A stretch of DNA of 59,349 nucleotides, from contig NZ_CALNAT010000235.1 in assembly GCF_937873925.1 (NCBI RefSeq), positions 1 to 59,349 on the forward strand, read 5' to 3'. The stretch comes from an uncultured Proteiniphilum sp. (lineage in GTDB: Bacteria; Bacteroidota; Bacteroidia; Bacteroidales; Dysgonomonadaceae). Each line of letters starts with the position of its first letter. Within the stretch, counting starts at the first letter, position 1. The position numbers and the translations under genes were made by a program. The notes under the pieces are model-generated. The model searched no databases. It was not told where the DNA came from and saw nothing but the letters and a program-made list of their open reading frames with translations. Positions 24,093-33,382 of the stretch are shown here, one piece after another.

Positions 24093-26047
24093 TGATCGGA
24101 AAAACGCCTTTCTTCCGTCTCTTGCTTCCCATAATTGCCGGTATCATTGCGGGTTCTCTTTTTCCCGGAATTCTGTCTGCATCACTCCCGGCAGCTTTGG
24201 GCGGATTGCTCCTGATGCTGTTATCATTCTTTATCCGCCCGGACGAGCAATTCAGGTTCAGATGGTTGTTCGGCGCCGGTGTCTGCTTCTTTCTGTTCTC
24301 CCTTTCCCTGTATCAGTACCGGCAACATGCGGAGTCCACCCGGCTCACCCCTTCCGGTTACGGACAATATGACCTTGGCATCGTGCTCGACATACCGGAG
24401 GTGAAGCCGCGTAGTATTGCGGTCCATATAAAAACAGCCCTCCCTGAAGAAAAGAAAGTAATCCTTTACTTAGAGCAAACCGACGAGGCGAGAGGGTTGA
24501 TTCCCGGCGATGAAATTGTTTTCCTATCCAGAGTAGAACCCTTCAGTAATTTCGGAAATCCGGATGATTTTGATTATACCGGATACATGCAGGTCAAGGG
24601 TTTCGCAGGATCGGGTTATGTTCCCGGGAGCGACTGGCAGAAAACCGGCCGACAGGCGAAGAGCATACCGGTCATGGCCCAACGGTGCAGGGCAAAAATG
24701 CTCGACTTCTATCACTCCTTCCGTTTGGAGAGCGATGCATACGCATTTATCTGTGCACTCACTCTCGGATACAAAGTTCATCTATCCAACGATTTGCAGG
24801 AGGCGTTCAGGGCATCGGGTACAGCACATGTACTGGCACTAAGCGGACTCCATGTGGGAATCATCTACGCAGTTATCAGTCTGCTGTTCTCCTTCTTTGG
24901 AAAAAGCGGATACGGGTTCCTTGCCCGTCAGTGGCTGATCATTACTGCCCTATGGGCGTTTGTGTTCATAGTGGGGATGTCGGCCTCCGTAGTCCGTGCC
25001 GCCATCATGCTTACCTTATTTAGCATAGGAGACCTGTATCATCGCAACGGATTCACCTATAACTCGTTGGCCGCAGCCGCATTTTTCATTCTCATCTTCC
25101 GGCCGTTCTCTCTATTTGATGTAGGTTTCCAAATGAGTTTCGGCGCCGTGTTCGGCATCCTGTTCTTTAATCCGAAGATGAGCCGGCTCTACCGGCCTCC
25201 AAACAAAGTTGTGAAATATGTGTGGAATCTGCTCTGCATCACCACAACTGCACAGTTAGGTGTTTTCCCACTGGTACTTTACCATTTCGGTACATTCCCT
25301 ACCTATTTTTTCATTACCAACATGTTGGTCGTGCCTCTTGTCGGTATTATTATTTATACCACTTTCCCTCTCATTCTATTCGGATTGCTTCGCTCTCTCC
25401 AGTGGGATTTCATCACGGTGTTGTATACTTTCTTTCAATGGATAGAAAAAATCCTGATCGGGATATTATTGAGGATCGTATATATCTCCGAATCGATCCC
25501 TTTTGCCCAGATCTCCGACAAAAAGATATCCTTCCTCCAACTTATACTGCTTTTACTGTTTATGTATCCTTTTGTCCGGTTCCTCTCTTCACACCGTGCC
25601 CGGCCGCTTATCATCTCGCTGGTTGCGCTGCTGTTCTTTCAGTTCACCATCACTTATAAAAACCTGACTCCTCCGGCGCCACAACTCACCGTATTCAATA
25701 GTCCGGGCCAGAGTGAAATCGCCGTTTTTCACAACAACAAACGGCACTACATGGAAATTCCGGAAAATAATATTCTTCCACATCCTGAAAAACGGATTTT
25801 CCTGCTGTCGGATGCTGCTTTCACCACTTATCACGCCGGCCAACAGTTCCCGTTAGATATCCTGATCCTCTCACAGTACGGATCCTTCGATATCGAACAG
25901 TTGCTCGTCCTGTTTCGCCCCGCGATGATCGTTTTAGACAGCTCCCTACCTCCGTATGCCGCCGGCAGGATAGCGCGGGAGTGCACCGCTTTGGGCATAG
26001 AGGTACATGATGTAACGGAAAACGGAGCCTTTTCGCTAAATTTTTAG
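24083..26047 (+). CDS. comEC: ComEC/Rec2-family competence protein
   Basis: Inner-membrane channel for single-stranded DNA uptake in natural transformation, 654 residues. An N-terminal DUF4131-type membrane region is followed by an OB-like segment (PGDEIVFLSRVEPFSNFGNP DDFDY region) and the Competence domain (ALSGLHVGIIYAVISLLF; VGFQMSFGAVFGILFFNPK). The C-terminal part (from about residue 535) aligns with the beta-lactamase-like region but lacks the HxHxDH metal motif, as is common in Bacteroidetes ComEC. The start codon is in the end of the upstream repeat. Confidence 0.9.
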   Translation: MNALIGKTPFFRLLLPIIAGIIAGSLFPGILSASLPAALGGLLLMLLSFFIRPDEQFRFRWLFGAGVCFFLFSLSLYQYRQHAESTRLTPSGYGQYDLGIVLDIPEVKPRSIAVHIKTALPEEKKVILYLEQTDEARGLIPGDEIVFLSRVEPFSNFGNPDDFDYTGYMQVKGFAGSGYVPGSDWQKTGRQAKSIPVMAQRCRAKMLDFYHSFRLESDAYAFICALTLGYKVHLSNDLQEAFRASGTAHVLALSGLHVGIIYAVISLLFSFFGKSGYGFLARQWLIITALWAFVFIVGMSASVVRAAIMLTLFSIGDLYHRNGFTYNSLAAAAFFILIFRPFSLFDVGFQMSFGAVFGILFFNPKMSRLYRPPNKVVKYVWNLLCITTTAQLGVFPLVLYHFGTFPTYFFITNMLVVPLVGIIIYTTFPLILFGLLRSLQWDFITVLYTFFQWIEKILIGILLRIVYISESIPFAQISDKKISFLQLILLLLFMYPFVRFLSSHRARPLIISLVALLFFQFTITYKNLTPPAPQLTVFNSPGQSEIAVFHNNKRHYMEIPENNILPHPEKRIFLLSDAAFTTYHAGQQFPLDILILSQYGSFDIEQLLVLFRPAMIVLDSSLPPYAAGRIARECTALGIEVHDVTENGAFSLNF

Positions 26048-26084
26048 TACTTTTGTCGCTCTATCAAACGACAGAGATTAAAAA

Positions 26085-27143
26085 ATGAATTGTACACCAT
26101 CGATCTCGAATGTGATTCAACCCCGCCAGATGGAGCAGATTATGGATGCCATCGACAGGGCGGAAAAGATCGTCATCACCGCGCACCTCTCTCCCGACGG
26201 TGACGCATTGGGATCTTCACTCGCCCTCTACCATTTCCTGAAAAGGAGAAACAAAAATGTAAGGGTTATCGTACCCAACTCCTTCCCCTATTTTCTGAAA
26301 TGGATGAAAGGCGCCCGTGAAATTGAGGTATATGAATATAACCCAACGGCAGCGCAGCATATCCTTTCTCATGCCGACCTGATCTTTTCGATGGATTATA
26401 ACATATCCAAAAGAGTAGGCGATATGGGCCCTTTTCTGGATAAGTCTCCGGCACAGAAAATTCTGATCGACCACCATCTTTTCCCCGGAGAGAACTTCGA
26501 CATAATAGTATCACATCCCGAAATATCATCCACCAGCGAAGTCCTGTTCAGATTATTTTTTCAGGCGGGAAAGTATGAAGAATTGACACAGGCGGAGGCC
26601 GAATGCATCTATTGCGGCATGATGACCGACACCGGAGGTTTTACATACAATTCAAGTGATCCTGAAATCTATGAGATCATCAGCCTGTTGCTGCGGAAAA
26701 ACATCAATAAGGATGCCATCTATTCACAAGTATTCGATAATTACTCCGCGGAGCGGTTTCGCCTGCTCGGATTTACCTTATCGCAACGGATGGAGATATA
26801 TCCCGAACTGCATTCGGCACTTCTTTACCTTTCCAGGGAAGACCAATCCCGGTTTCGTTTCAGTAAGGGCGATACCGAGGGATTTGTGAACTATCCGCTC
26901 AGTATCAAAGGGGTTATCTTCTCCACCTTTATTCGCGAAGATGAAGGGTTGATCAAACTTTCGTTCCGCTCCCAAAAATCGTTTCCCTGCAATGAGTTCG
27001 CAGCCGATTTCTTTAACGGGGGAGGCCATCTGAATGCCTCCGGAGGGGAATTTTACGGCACCTTCGAAGAAGCGCTCCGCATTTTCAATGAAGGATTGAG
27101 ATCCTACGAGGAGAAGCTGAAGAGGACTGCAGGTGAGCTTTAA
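26085..27143 (+). CDS. nrnA: DHH-family oligoribonuclease / pAp phosphatase
   Basis: Degrades nano-RNA and removes 3'-phosphate from pAp; cytoplasmic, 352 residues. DHH motif I is SPDGDALGSS, followed by MDYN, the DHH triad in ILIDHHLFPG, DTGGF, and the DHHA1 glycine loop FFNGGGHLNASGG. A -7 box TACTTTTG (26048-26055) lies 29 bases upstream without a clear -33 box, so it may have its own promoter after comEC. Confidence 0.93.
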   Translation: MNCTPSISNVIQPRQMEQIMDAIDRAEKIVITAHLSPDGDALGSSLALYHFLKRRNKNVRVIVPNSFPYFLKWMKGAREIEVYEYNPTAAQHILSHADLIFSMDYNISKRVGDMGPFLDKSPAQKILIDHHLFPGENFDIIVSHPEISSTSEVLFRLFFQAGKYEELTQAEAECIYCGMMTDTGGFTYNSSDPEIYEIISLLLRKNINKDAIYSQVFDNYSAERFRLLGFTLSQRMEIYPELHSALLYLSREDQSRFRFSKGDTEGFVNYPLSIKGVIFSTFIREDEGLIKLSFRSQKSFPCNEFAADFFNGGGHLNASGGEFYGTFEEALRIFNEGLRSYEEKLKRTAGEL

Positions 27144-27283
27144 CCCATTTTTAAGAATAGATAATGTTTATTTCGGAGCAACCTCTGTTTTTTTGGAGCA
27201 GATTATGTATTTTTGTAGGCTATTCCTTATTAAGTAACAGCAACTAATGAAATCTTTGATGATTAAAAAAGTAAAATAATCAT

Positions 27284-27841
27284 ATGAAACTATTCAATTC
27301 CATAATTCTCACACTTATCGGTTTGTTGATTATAGCCACCTCCTGCAATAACACAAAATCGTATGCCGACTATCTGAAAGATGAAAGAAAGGCCATTGAT
27401 CTTTTAATAGCTAAAAATAATTTCAGCATCCTCAGGGATTTTCCGGCAGATAGTGTATTCGGCGAGAATGAATTTTATAAAGACCCGAATACGGGCGTCT
27501 ATTTTAATATTATTGACCTTGGTGATACCATCAGACCGCAGTGGAGGGAAAAAATATATGTCCGTTTCAAAGGGCTGCATTATTTCAAGGGCGACGACAC
27601 AATCCGATATTCCAATTACCAGAGCGCCCGCCCGGAAGAATTAGAATATATCGGGCCTGTTTCTTCGATAACAAGGAGCGGTTATGCAAACGCGGGATGG
27701 GCTGTTCCCCTGTCCTATGTGGGGCATAGGGGAAAAGTGAAACTGATCATTCCTTTCGAGATGGGTGCATCGTATGACCAGTCCCAATATGAACCGACCT
27801 ATTACGAACAGGTGGAGTACAGGTTCGACAGCCAGTGGTGA
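27284..27841 (+). CDS. DUF4827 lipoprotein
   Basis: A lipoprotein of 185 residues: lipobox ATSCN (Cys21), then KSYADYLKDERKAIDLLIAK, typical of DUF4827 in Bacteroidales, whose fold resembles FKBP-like prolyl isomerases. Conserved positions include YAGWAVPLSY-like NAGWAVPLSYVGHRG near the C-terminus. No function is established. It ends 21 bases before glmM and is probably co-transcribed. The start ATG is in the recurrent context AAAATAATCATATGAAAC, shared almost exactly with mlaE. Confidence 0.8.
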   Translation: MKLFNSIILTLIGLLIIATSCNNTKSYADYLKDERKAIDLLIAKNNFSILRDFPADSVFGENEFYKDPNTGVYFNIIDLGDTIRPQWREKIYVRFKGLHYFKGDDTIRYSNYQSARPEELEYIGPVSSITRSGYANAGWAVPLSYVGHRGKVKLIIPFEMGASYDQSQYEPTYYEQVEYRFDSQW

Positions 27842-27862
27842 TCACAAAAAAAGAAAACTCTT

Positions 27863-29296
27863 ATGACATTAATCAAATCCATATCCGGAATAAGAGGAAC
27901 AATCGGCGGGATAGTAGCCGAAAATCTGACTCCGCTCGATATCGTAAAATTTACGGCTGCTTACGCAACATTTATCAAAAGAATAACTACACTTCATCCC
28001 GTTGAATTGAAAATCGGCGTAGCCAACAATGGTTTGCCACGGAAGCAGAAGCCCTGTATCGTTGTAGGGAGGGATGCCCGCATCTCGGGGGAGATGGTGC
28101 ATCGTATCATTACCGGAACGCTCATGGGGATGGGGTGCGATGTAACCGATATCGGGATGGCCACCACTCCCACTACAGAGATCGCTGTGGTAAAGGAGAA
28201 CGCTTCCGGCGGCATTATCATTACGGCCAGCCACAACCCGAAACAGTGGAACGCCCTGAAACTGTTGAACAGCAGCGGGGAATTCCTGAGTGCAGCCGAA
28301 GGAGAGGAGATCCTCTCCATTGCCGAAGCAGGAGACTTTTCATTTTCCCCGGTAGATGAACTGGGAAAGATCTCCCAAAAGCAATACCTTCATGAACATA
28401 TCCAACAGGTTCTATCACTCGACTTAGTGGATAAAGATGCCATAGAAACTGCCAACTTCCGTGTGGCAATAGATTGTGTGAACTCCGTCGGGGGGATAGC
28501 CATCCCTGAATTATTATACGCATTGGGTGTAAAAGAGATTTTTAAGCTTCACTGTGCACCGCATGGTAATTTCTCACACAATCCCGAACCGCTGCCCCAG
28601 CATCTGACCGAACTTGCATCACTCACACGAAGCTCGAAAGCAACCGTCGGTTTTGCCGTGGACCCGGATGTGGACCGGCTGGCCATCTACTGTGAAGACG
28701 GGGAACCGTTTGGTGAGGAGTATACACTGGTTGCCGTATCGGATTATGTTTTGCAGCATACGCCCGGCAATACGGTATCCAACCTTAGTTCAAGCCGTGC
28801 GTTAAGGGACGTCACACGTGCCAGAGGCGGCGAATACCATGCTGCGGCTGTAGGGGAAGTGAACGTAGTGACCAAAATGAAAGAGACAAATGCCGTGATC
28901 GGCGGAGAAGGTAATGGCGGCGTTATTTATCCCGCTCTGCATTACGGACGCGATGCGCTTACGGGTATCGCCCTGTTTCTCACCTATCTTGCCAAATCAG
29001 GGAAAACACCTTCGGAAGTGAGGAAGTCATATCCTCCCTATTTCATGGCAAAACAAAAGGTAGAACTTACACCCGGTATCGATACCGAGATGATTCTGGA
29101 CAAGGTGAAAGAAAAATTCAGTGATCAGCAGATAACCGATATCGACGGGGTGAAGATCGATTTTCCCGATAGATGGGTACATCTGAGAAGATCGAACACC
29201 GAGCCTATCATCCGTGTTTATTCAGAAGCACACTCCATAGAGGAGGCGGAGAGGATCGGCAAACAGGTCATCAACCTGATACAAGAGTTCTCATAA
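27863..29296 (+). CDS. glmM: Phosphoglucosamine mutase
   Basis: Converts glucosamine 6-phosphate to glucosamine 1-phosphate for UDP-GlcNAc and cell-wall synthesis; cytoplasmic, 477 residues. The catalytic phosphoserine is Ser123 in TASHNP; metal loop DPDVDR; sugar-binding GEGNGG; phosphate-binding RRSNTEPIIRVYSEA. An insertion around residues 45-63 (ELKIGVANNGLPRKQKP) makes it slightly longer than the usual 450 or so. Phosphomannomutase activity cannot be excluded from sequence. Confidence 0.9.
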   Translation: MTLIKSISGIRGTIGGIVAENLTPLDIVKFTAAYATFIKRITTLHPVELKIGVANNGLPRKQKPCIVVGRDARISGEMVHRIITGTLMGMGCDVTDIGMATTPTTEIAVVKENASGGIIITASHNPKQWNALKLLNSSGEFLSAAEGEEILSIAEAGDFSFSPVDELGKISQKQYLHEHIQQVLSLDLVDKDAIETANFRVAIDCVNSVGGIAIPELLYALGVKEIFKLHCAPHGNFSHNPEPLPQHLTELASLTRSSKATVGFAVDPDVDRLAIYCEDGEPFGEEYTLVAVSDYVLQHTPGNTVSNLSSSRALRDVTRARGGEYHAAAVGEVNVVTKMKETNAVIGGEGNGGVIYPALHYGRDALTGIALFLTYLAKSGKTPSEVRKSYPPYFMAKQKVELTPGIDTEMILDKVKEKFSDQQITDIDGVKIDFPDRWVHLRRSNTEPIIRVYSEAHSIEEAERIGKQVINLIQEFS

Positions 29297-29348
29297 CATA
29301 GTAAATATCGTCTATTCTTCACTCAATTGCCACTTCACCTCATCTGAT

Positions 29349-30245
29349 GTGGCTTTTGAATTAAATAAACTAACAGATCCGGAATTAATGAAAGATACAC
29401 TGATCAGGCGCGAAGAGTTGCGCAGTCTGCACCCTGCATTCAGGGGAAAATACGGAGACAAATTGATAGACCTGGGTATAAGAATATCCGCATTACATGT
29501 TCCGAATGAAATTTACAACCGCTCCAAACATCTTACCGGCCCCGCTTTCTGTAAAGATGTCCTGGATAAACTCGAAATCACCCGTACGGTAAGAAATGCG
29601 GAGGTCCTCGATGAGATGGGAGACCGTCCTTTTATTACGGTATCCAACCACCCTTACGGGCATATCGACGGGATTGCAGCGATTGAAACCGTAGGCAGCC
29701 GGGTTCGGCACTATAAAATGATGGTGAACGTTATTTTGGGATTGATCGATACGATGGCTGAAAACTTCATTACTGTGAACCCTATGAAGTATGCCGATAA
29801 AAACAGTATCACTTTCGCCGGTATCAAAGAAAGCATCGCCCATGTGCGGGCAGGGCTCCCATTGGGTTTTTTTCCCGCCGGGGCGGTTTCCAATCTTATT
29901 TTAAAAAAAGGGAAAATGGTGATTGAAGACCGGGAGTGGCAACCGGCAGTGATCAAAATTATCCAGAAAACAAAAGTGCCGGTCATTCCGATGCATATCT
30001 CCGGACACAATAGCCCGTCGTTTTATCTTTCAAGGATATTGGGATGGAAAATGCGTAATCTCAGGCTCTGTCACGAATTATACAACAAAAAAGGCAAAGA
30101 GATGGTGATCACCTTCGGTAAACCCATCATGCCAAATACGATAAAACCGTTTAAAGACGATATATCGCATCTGGCCGAGTACCTGAAGGAAGAAACCTAT
30201 GCTTTAGGAAACAAGCATAAAAATTATTCATACACAACTAAGTGA
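29349..30245 (+). CDS. Lysophospholipid acyltransferase-family protein
   Basis: Predicted membrane-associated acyltransferase of the PlsC/LPLAT superfamily, 298 residues. The catalytic block SNHPYGHIDGI carries the His and Asp, followed by AENFITVN and the second block GFFPAGAVS. Substrate may be lysophosphatidate, an ornithine or glycine lipid, or another acyl acceptor; sequence does not decide. The start is uncertain: GTG at 29349 gives the full frame, while an ATG at 29388 (MKDTLIRREE) is in frame and may be the true start. Confidence 0.82.
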   Translation: MAFELNKLTDPELMKDTLIRREELRSLHPAFRGKYGDKLIDLGIRISALHVPNEIYNRSKHLTGPAFCKDVLDKLEITRTVRNAEVLDEMGDRPFITVSNHPYGHIDGIAAIETVGSRVRHYKMMVNVILGLIDTMAENFITVNPMKYADKNSITFAGIKESIAHVRAGLPLGFFPAGAVSNLILKKGKMVIEDREWQPAVIKIIQKTKVPVIPMHISGHNSPSFYLSRILGWKMRNLRLCHELYNKKGKEMVITFGKPIMPNTIKPFKDDISHLAEYLKEETYALGNKHKNYSYTTK

Positions 30246-30345
30246 TTAAAGCGAATTCACTAAAGTTAGACTTTTTCCCGCAACGGTAAAATTCGAGTAA
30301 ACTCGCTTTTTGCTCATTGCTTAACGAAAAAGTTCCATACGACAC
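30241..30345. repeat. Dispersed hairpin repeat copy, reverse orientation
   Basis: On the minus strand it reads GTTCCAT-reverse arm, CTTTTTCGTTAAGCAATGAGC, apical stem CGAG-TTTA-CTCG and the end AGTCTAACTTTAGTGAAT. On the plus strand it runs into GTTCCATACGAC (30332-30343), the left arm of the paired motif described in the findings. Confidence 0.7.
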
Positions 30346-30424
30346 CTTTGAAAGTAGAAGTGGTTATCGTATGAAAACAATGAAAAATTTCCTATCTTTG
30401 AATATTCAAACTAACAGCACGCTT

Positions 30425-31690
30425 ATGGCAAAACACTCTTTACAACAGGTGAAGCAACGTTTCGGGATCATTGGGAATGATCCCAAGCTGGATCGTGCTA
30501 TCGACGTAGCTTTACAGGTGGCCCCTACCGACCTCTCGGTACTTATTACCGGAGAAAGCGGTACCGGGAAAGAGAACTTTCCGCAGATCGTGCACCAATA
30601 CAGTAACCGGAAGCACGGTCCCTATTTTGCCATCAATTGCGGTTCAATACCCGAGGGAACTATTGATTCGGAACTTTTCGGACACGAGAAAGGATCATTT
30701 ACCGGCGCTACGGGAACCCGAAAAGGCTACTTTGAGGTGGCTGACGGAGGCACCCTCTTTCTCGACGAAGTAGGTGAACTTCCACTCCCGACACAGGCAC
30801 GCCTGCTTCGCGTGCTGGAGAGCGGGGAATTCATTAAGGTAGGTTCTTCGAAAATAGAAAAGACCAACGTGCGGGTGGTGGCAGCCACCAATCTCGACAT
30901 GGTCAAGGCTGTAGAGAGAGGGAAATTCAGGGAAGACCTCTATTATCGCCTTAATTCGGTACCTATCCGTATTCCGCCGTTACGCGACCGGTCAGAGGAT
31001 ATTCCCCTTTTATTGAGGAAATTTGCTGGCGATTGTGCCGAAAAATATATGATGCCCCCGATTACGCTTACCGACGATGCAAAAGAGATACTGAAAAACT
31101 ATCGCTGGCCGGGGAATGTACGTCAACTGAAGAATATTACGGAACAAATCTCGGTCATTGAACAGGAGCGCCTGATCACCTCCGACATTCTTCAGAAATA
31201 CCTGCCGAACAATGAAGTAGGGATGCTACCCGTCTCCATCCATCAGATTCAGGAATCGGAGCAAAAATCATTCACCAACGAACGGGAGATCCTCTATCAG
31301 GTGCTGTTCGACATGAAAAAAGATATTACCGACCTGAAACGGGTGGTAAAAAGCATCATGGAGGATTCAACACAACATGCATCCTACAATACGCCCTCGC
31401 CGGAAATACACTCTTCTTCCATCATCACAAACGATAATACCCGGGTTTCCGTCCCAGTGAAATATGAGGCTGTATCAAAAAAATTCACCTTGGATGAATC
31501 CGAAACGAACAATATCCAGGAAGCCACCGAGTACGAAGAGAGCGCCCTGTCGATCAGTGAAGTGGAGAAAGATATGATCATTAAGGCGTTGGAACGGCAT
31601 AATGGAAAAAGAAAGTTGGCAGCCAACGACCTGGGGATCTCCGAGCGCACACTTTACCGCAAAATTAAGGAATACTCCCTGTTAGGTTAG
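30425..31690 (+). CDS. Sigma-54-dependent transcriptional activator (AAA+ and Fis domains)
   Basis: Activator of sigma-54 RNA polymerase, 421 residues, with no N-terminal receiver or sensor domain. Walker A is GESGTGKE; the sigma-54 contact loop reads GSFTGA rather than GAFTGA; Walker B is GGTLFLDEVGELPL; the arginine-finger region is FREDLYYRLN; C-terminal Fis-type helix-turn-helix is NGKRKLAANDLGISERTLYR. I start at the ATG at 30425 because a -7 box TATCTTTG lies at 30393-30400. An earlier in-frame ATG (30371) would lie upstream of it. Conserved neighbour of lptE and secG in Bacteroidales. Confidence 0.9.
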   Translation: MAKHSLQQVKQRFGIIGNDPKLDRAIDVALQVAPTDLSVLITGESGTGKENFPQIVHQYSNRKHGPYFAINCGSIPEGTIDSELFGHEKGSFTGATGTRKGYFEVADGGTLFLDEVGELPLPTQARLLRVLESGEFIKVGSSKIEKTNVRVVAATNLDMVKAVERGKFREDLYYRLNSVPIRIPPLRDRSEDIPLLLRKFAGDCAEKYMMPPITLTDDAKEILKNYRWPGNVRQLKNITEQISVIEQERLITSDILQKYLPNNEVGMLPVSIHQIQESEQKSFTNEREILYQVLFDMKKDITDLKRVVKSIMEDSTQHASYNTPSPEIHSSSIITNDNTRVSVPVKYEAVSKKFTLDESETNNIQEATEYEESALSISEVEKDMIIKALERHNGKRKLAANDLGISERTLYRKIKEYSLLG

Positions 31691-31699
31691 ATTAAGATT

Positions 31700-32206
31700 A
31701 TGAAGAAAAATATTTTCCTCCTCCTGTTATTACTGGTCTCTGTCAGTTCATGCCGGATATCCTATTCGTTCAGGACTGCCTCTATCGACTATGATCTCAC
31801 CAAAACGCTCCAGATAGCGCACTTTGTAAATCAGGCACCATTGGTTTACCCCCCGCTTGAGCAGCGATTCAACGAAGAGATGAAGGATATGTTCACCCGC
31901 AACACGCGTCTGCAGTTGGTGAATCAAAACGGGGATATGGAAATTGAGGGGGAGATCGTAGGGTATGAACTAACCCCTATGGCGGTGCAGGAGGATGCAT
32001 TTGCTTCCGAGACGCGGCTGACCATGACGGTGAGGATGCGGTTCCGGAATAATAAAATCGATGCGCCCGAGATAGAAGAGAGAATTTCCGCCAATCGCAC
32101 ATTCCCCAGTAATACCGTCTTTGACTCCGTACAGGATCAACTCATTAATGAACTCATCGATGAAATTGTAGATCAGATATTCAACGCTACCATGGCAAAC
32201 TGGTAA
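31700..32206 (+). CDS. lptE: LptE-family LPS-assembly lipoprotein
   Basis: Outer-membrane lipoprotein, 168 residues, that plugs LptD during lipopolysaccharide insertion. Lipobox SVSSC (Cys18) and the Bacteroidetes LptE pattern: SFRTASIDYDLTKTLQIAHF, then QRFNEEMKDMFTRNTRLQLV and GDMEIEGEIVGYELTPMAVQ. It starts 9 bases after the sigma-54 activator stop and ends 4 bases before the next gene, so these are one operon. Confidence 0.9.
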   Translation: MKKNIFLLLLLLVSVSSCRISYSFRTASIDYDLTKTLQIAHFVNQAPLVYPPLEQRFNEEMKDMFTRNTRLQLVNQNGDMEIEGEIVGYELTPMAVQEDAFASETRLTMTVRMRFRNNKIDAPEIEERISANRTFPSNTVFDSVQDQLINELIDEIVDQIFNATMANW

Positions 32207-32210
32207 TTCA

Positions 32211-32960
32211 ATGCAAAAGGAAGATCTATACGGATGGATGGAGAACCCCGACAGGCTGGACGCTTCCACATTAGAAGAGCTGAAAGAGGTTGTGGAGGAA
32301 TATCCTTATTTTCATACCGCCAGGTTATTGTACACGAAGAACTTAAACCTGGCTGACAGTCAAGGTTATGAGGAAGAGTTGGGAAGAACGGCTGTTTTGT
32401 GTAACGACAGGAGGAAACTGTTTTATCTTATCTACCGGGAAGAATACGGGAAGTTGCTGAATAAGAACGACGGTATTTTTCCAAGCAGACGAGACAGGAC
32501 AGAGGAACTGCTTGAATCATTTCTTTCTTCACTCGGAGAGAGAGAGATGATTGAGCCGACTGTCGAAAATGCGGAATTGAATCTGGCGACGACCGACTAT
32601 TTCTCCTATCTGGGATCGCTGGGAGGGGAGACCGGCAATCCGGATCAGAGCGGAAGTCAAAAGCTGCAACACCATGATATTATCGATGCTTTTATCGAAA
32701 AAGCAAAATCAGATATATTATTCGTACCCAAAGAAACAATTCCTGCCGACACCAGGCAAGATGCGGAAATAAAAGAAGAAGGAGGTGAGTTCCTGACCGA
32801 AACACTCGCAAGGATCTATATCAAACAAAAAAAATATGAGCAGGCGCTCACAATTATTAAAAGGTTAAGTTTGAATTTTCCAAAAAAAAGTGTTTACTTT
32901 GCCCACCAAATTCGTTTTCTTGAATTATTGATTATTAACGAAAAAAACAAAGACAAATAA
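32211..32960 (+). CDS. Tetratricopeptide-repeat protein
   Basis: A soluble protein of 249 residues without a signal peptide. An N-terminal helical part (DRLDASTLEELKEVVEEYPY) is followed by an acidic middle and one clear TPR-like helix pair near the C-terminus (ARIYIKQKKYEQALTIIKRL). Found between lptE and secG in related genomes. A scaffold role is possible; no function is known. Two bases separate it from secG. Confidence 0.75.
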   Translation: MQKEDLYGWMENPDRLDASTLEELKEVVEEYPYFHTARLLYTKNLNLADSQGYEEELGRTAVLCNDRRKLFYLIYREEYGKLLNKNDGIFPSRRDRTEELLESFLSSLGEREMIEPTVENAELNLATTDYFSYLGSLGGETGNPDQSGSQKLQHHDIIDAFIEKAKSDILFVPKETIPADTRQDAEIKEEGGEFLTETLARIYIKQKKYEQALTIIKRLSLNFPKKSVYFAHQIRFLELLIINEKNKDK

Positions 32961-32962
32961 AT

Positions 32963-33331
32963 ATGTATATTTTTATCACAATCCTTATTGTATTGGCGGC
33001 GATCCTAATGATCTTTGCCGTATTGGTACAAAAATCAAAAGGGGGGGGACTGGCAAGCGGTTTCGCATCGTCGAACCAGATTATGGGTGTCCGGAAAACA
33101 ACCGATTTCCTGGAGAAATTCACATGGACACTGGCAGGCACGATCATTGTGTTAAGCATCCTGACAGCCAAATACACCGCCTCACACGCCAATGTTCCGC
33201 AATCTCAGATAGAAGTTGAACAGCCGGCGCCGCTGAATCCTACTACGGCACCCAATGTAACTCCGGAGATGCCCGTTCCGTCGCAAATTCCTGCCCAACC
33301 GGCGCCGGAAGAAGGAACGCCGAATGAGTGA
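32963..33331 (+). CDS. secG: Preprotein translocase subunit SecG
   Basis: Inner-membrane subunit of SecYEG, 122 residues. Two helices (IFITILIVLAAILMIFAVLV and TLAGTIIVLSILTAKY) flank the conserved KSKGGGLASGF loop. The C-terminal 40 residues are Pro/Ala/Glu-rich, usual in Bacteroidetes. The GGG codons form a run of eight G (33041-33048), a possible slippage site. Confidence 0.92.
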   Translation: MYIFITILIVLAAILMIFAVLVQKSKGGGLASGFASSNQIMGVRKTTDFLEKFTWTLAGTIIVLSILTAKYTASHANVPQSQIEVEQPAPLNPTTAPNVTPEMPVPSQIPAQPAPEEGTPNE

Positions 33332-33382
33332 AAACAATGATTTTCCATACGACCTTAACGTTAATAAATGAACGATGTTCGT

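Noticed and set aside
30317..30424. Longer N-terminus of the sigma-54 activator
   Set aside because: Begins with a non-standard codon inside the repeat and lies across a -7 promoter box; the ATG at 30425 fits the family.
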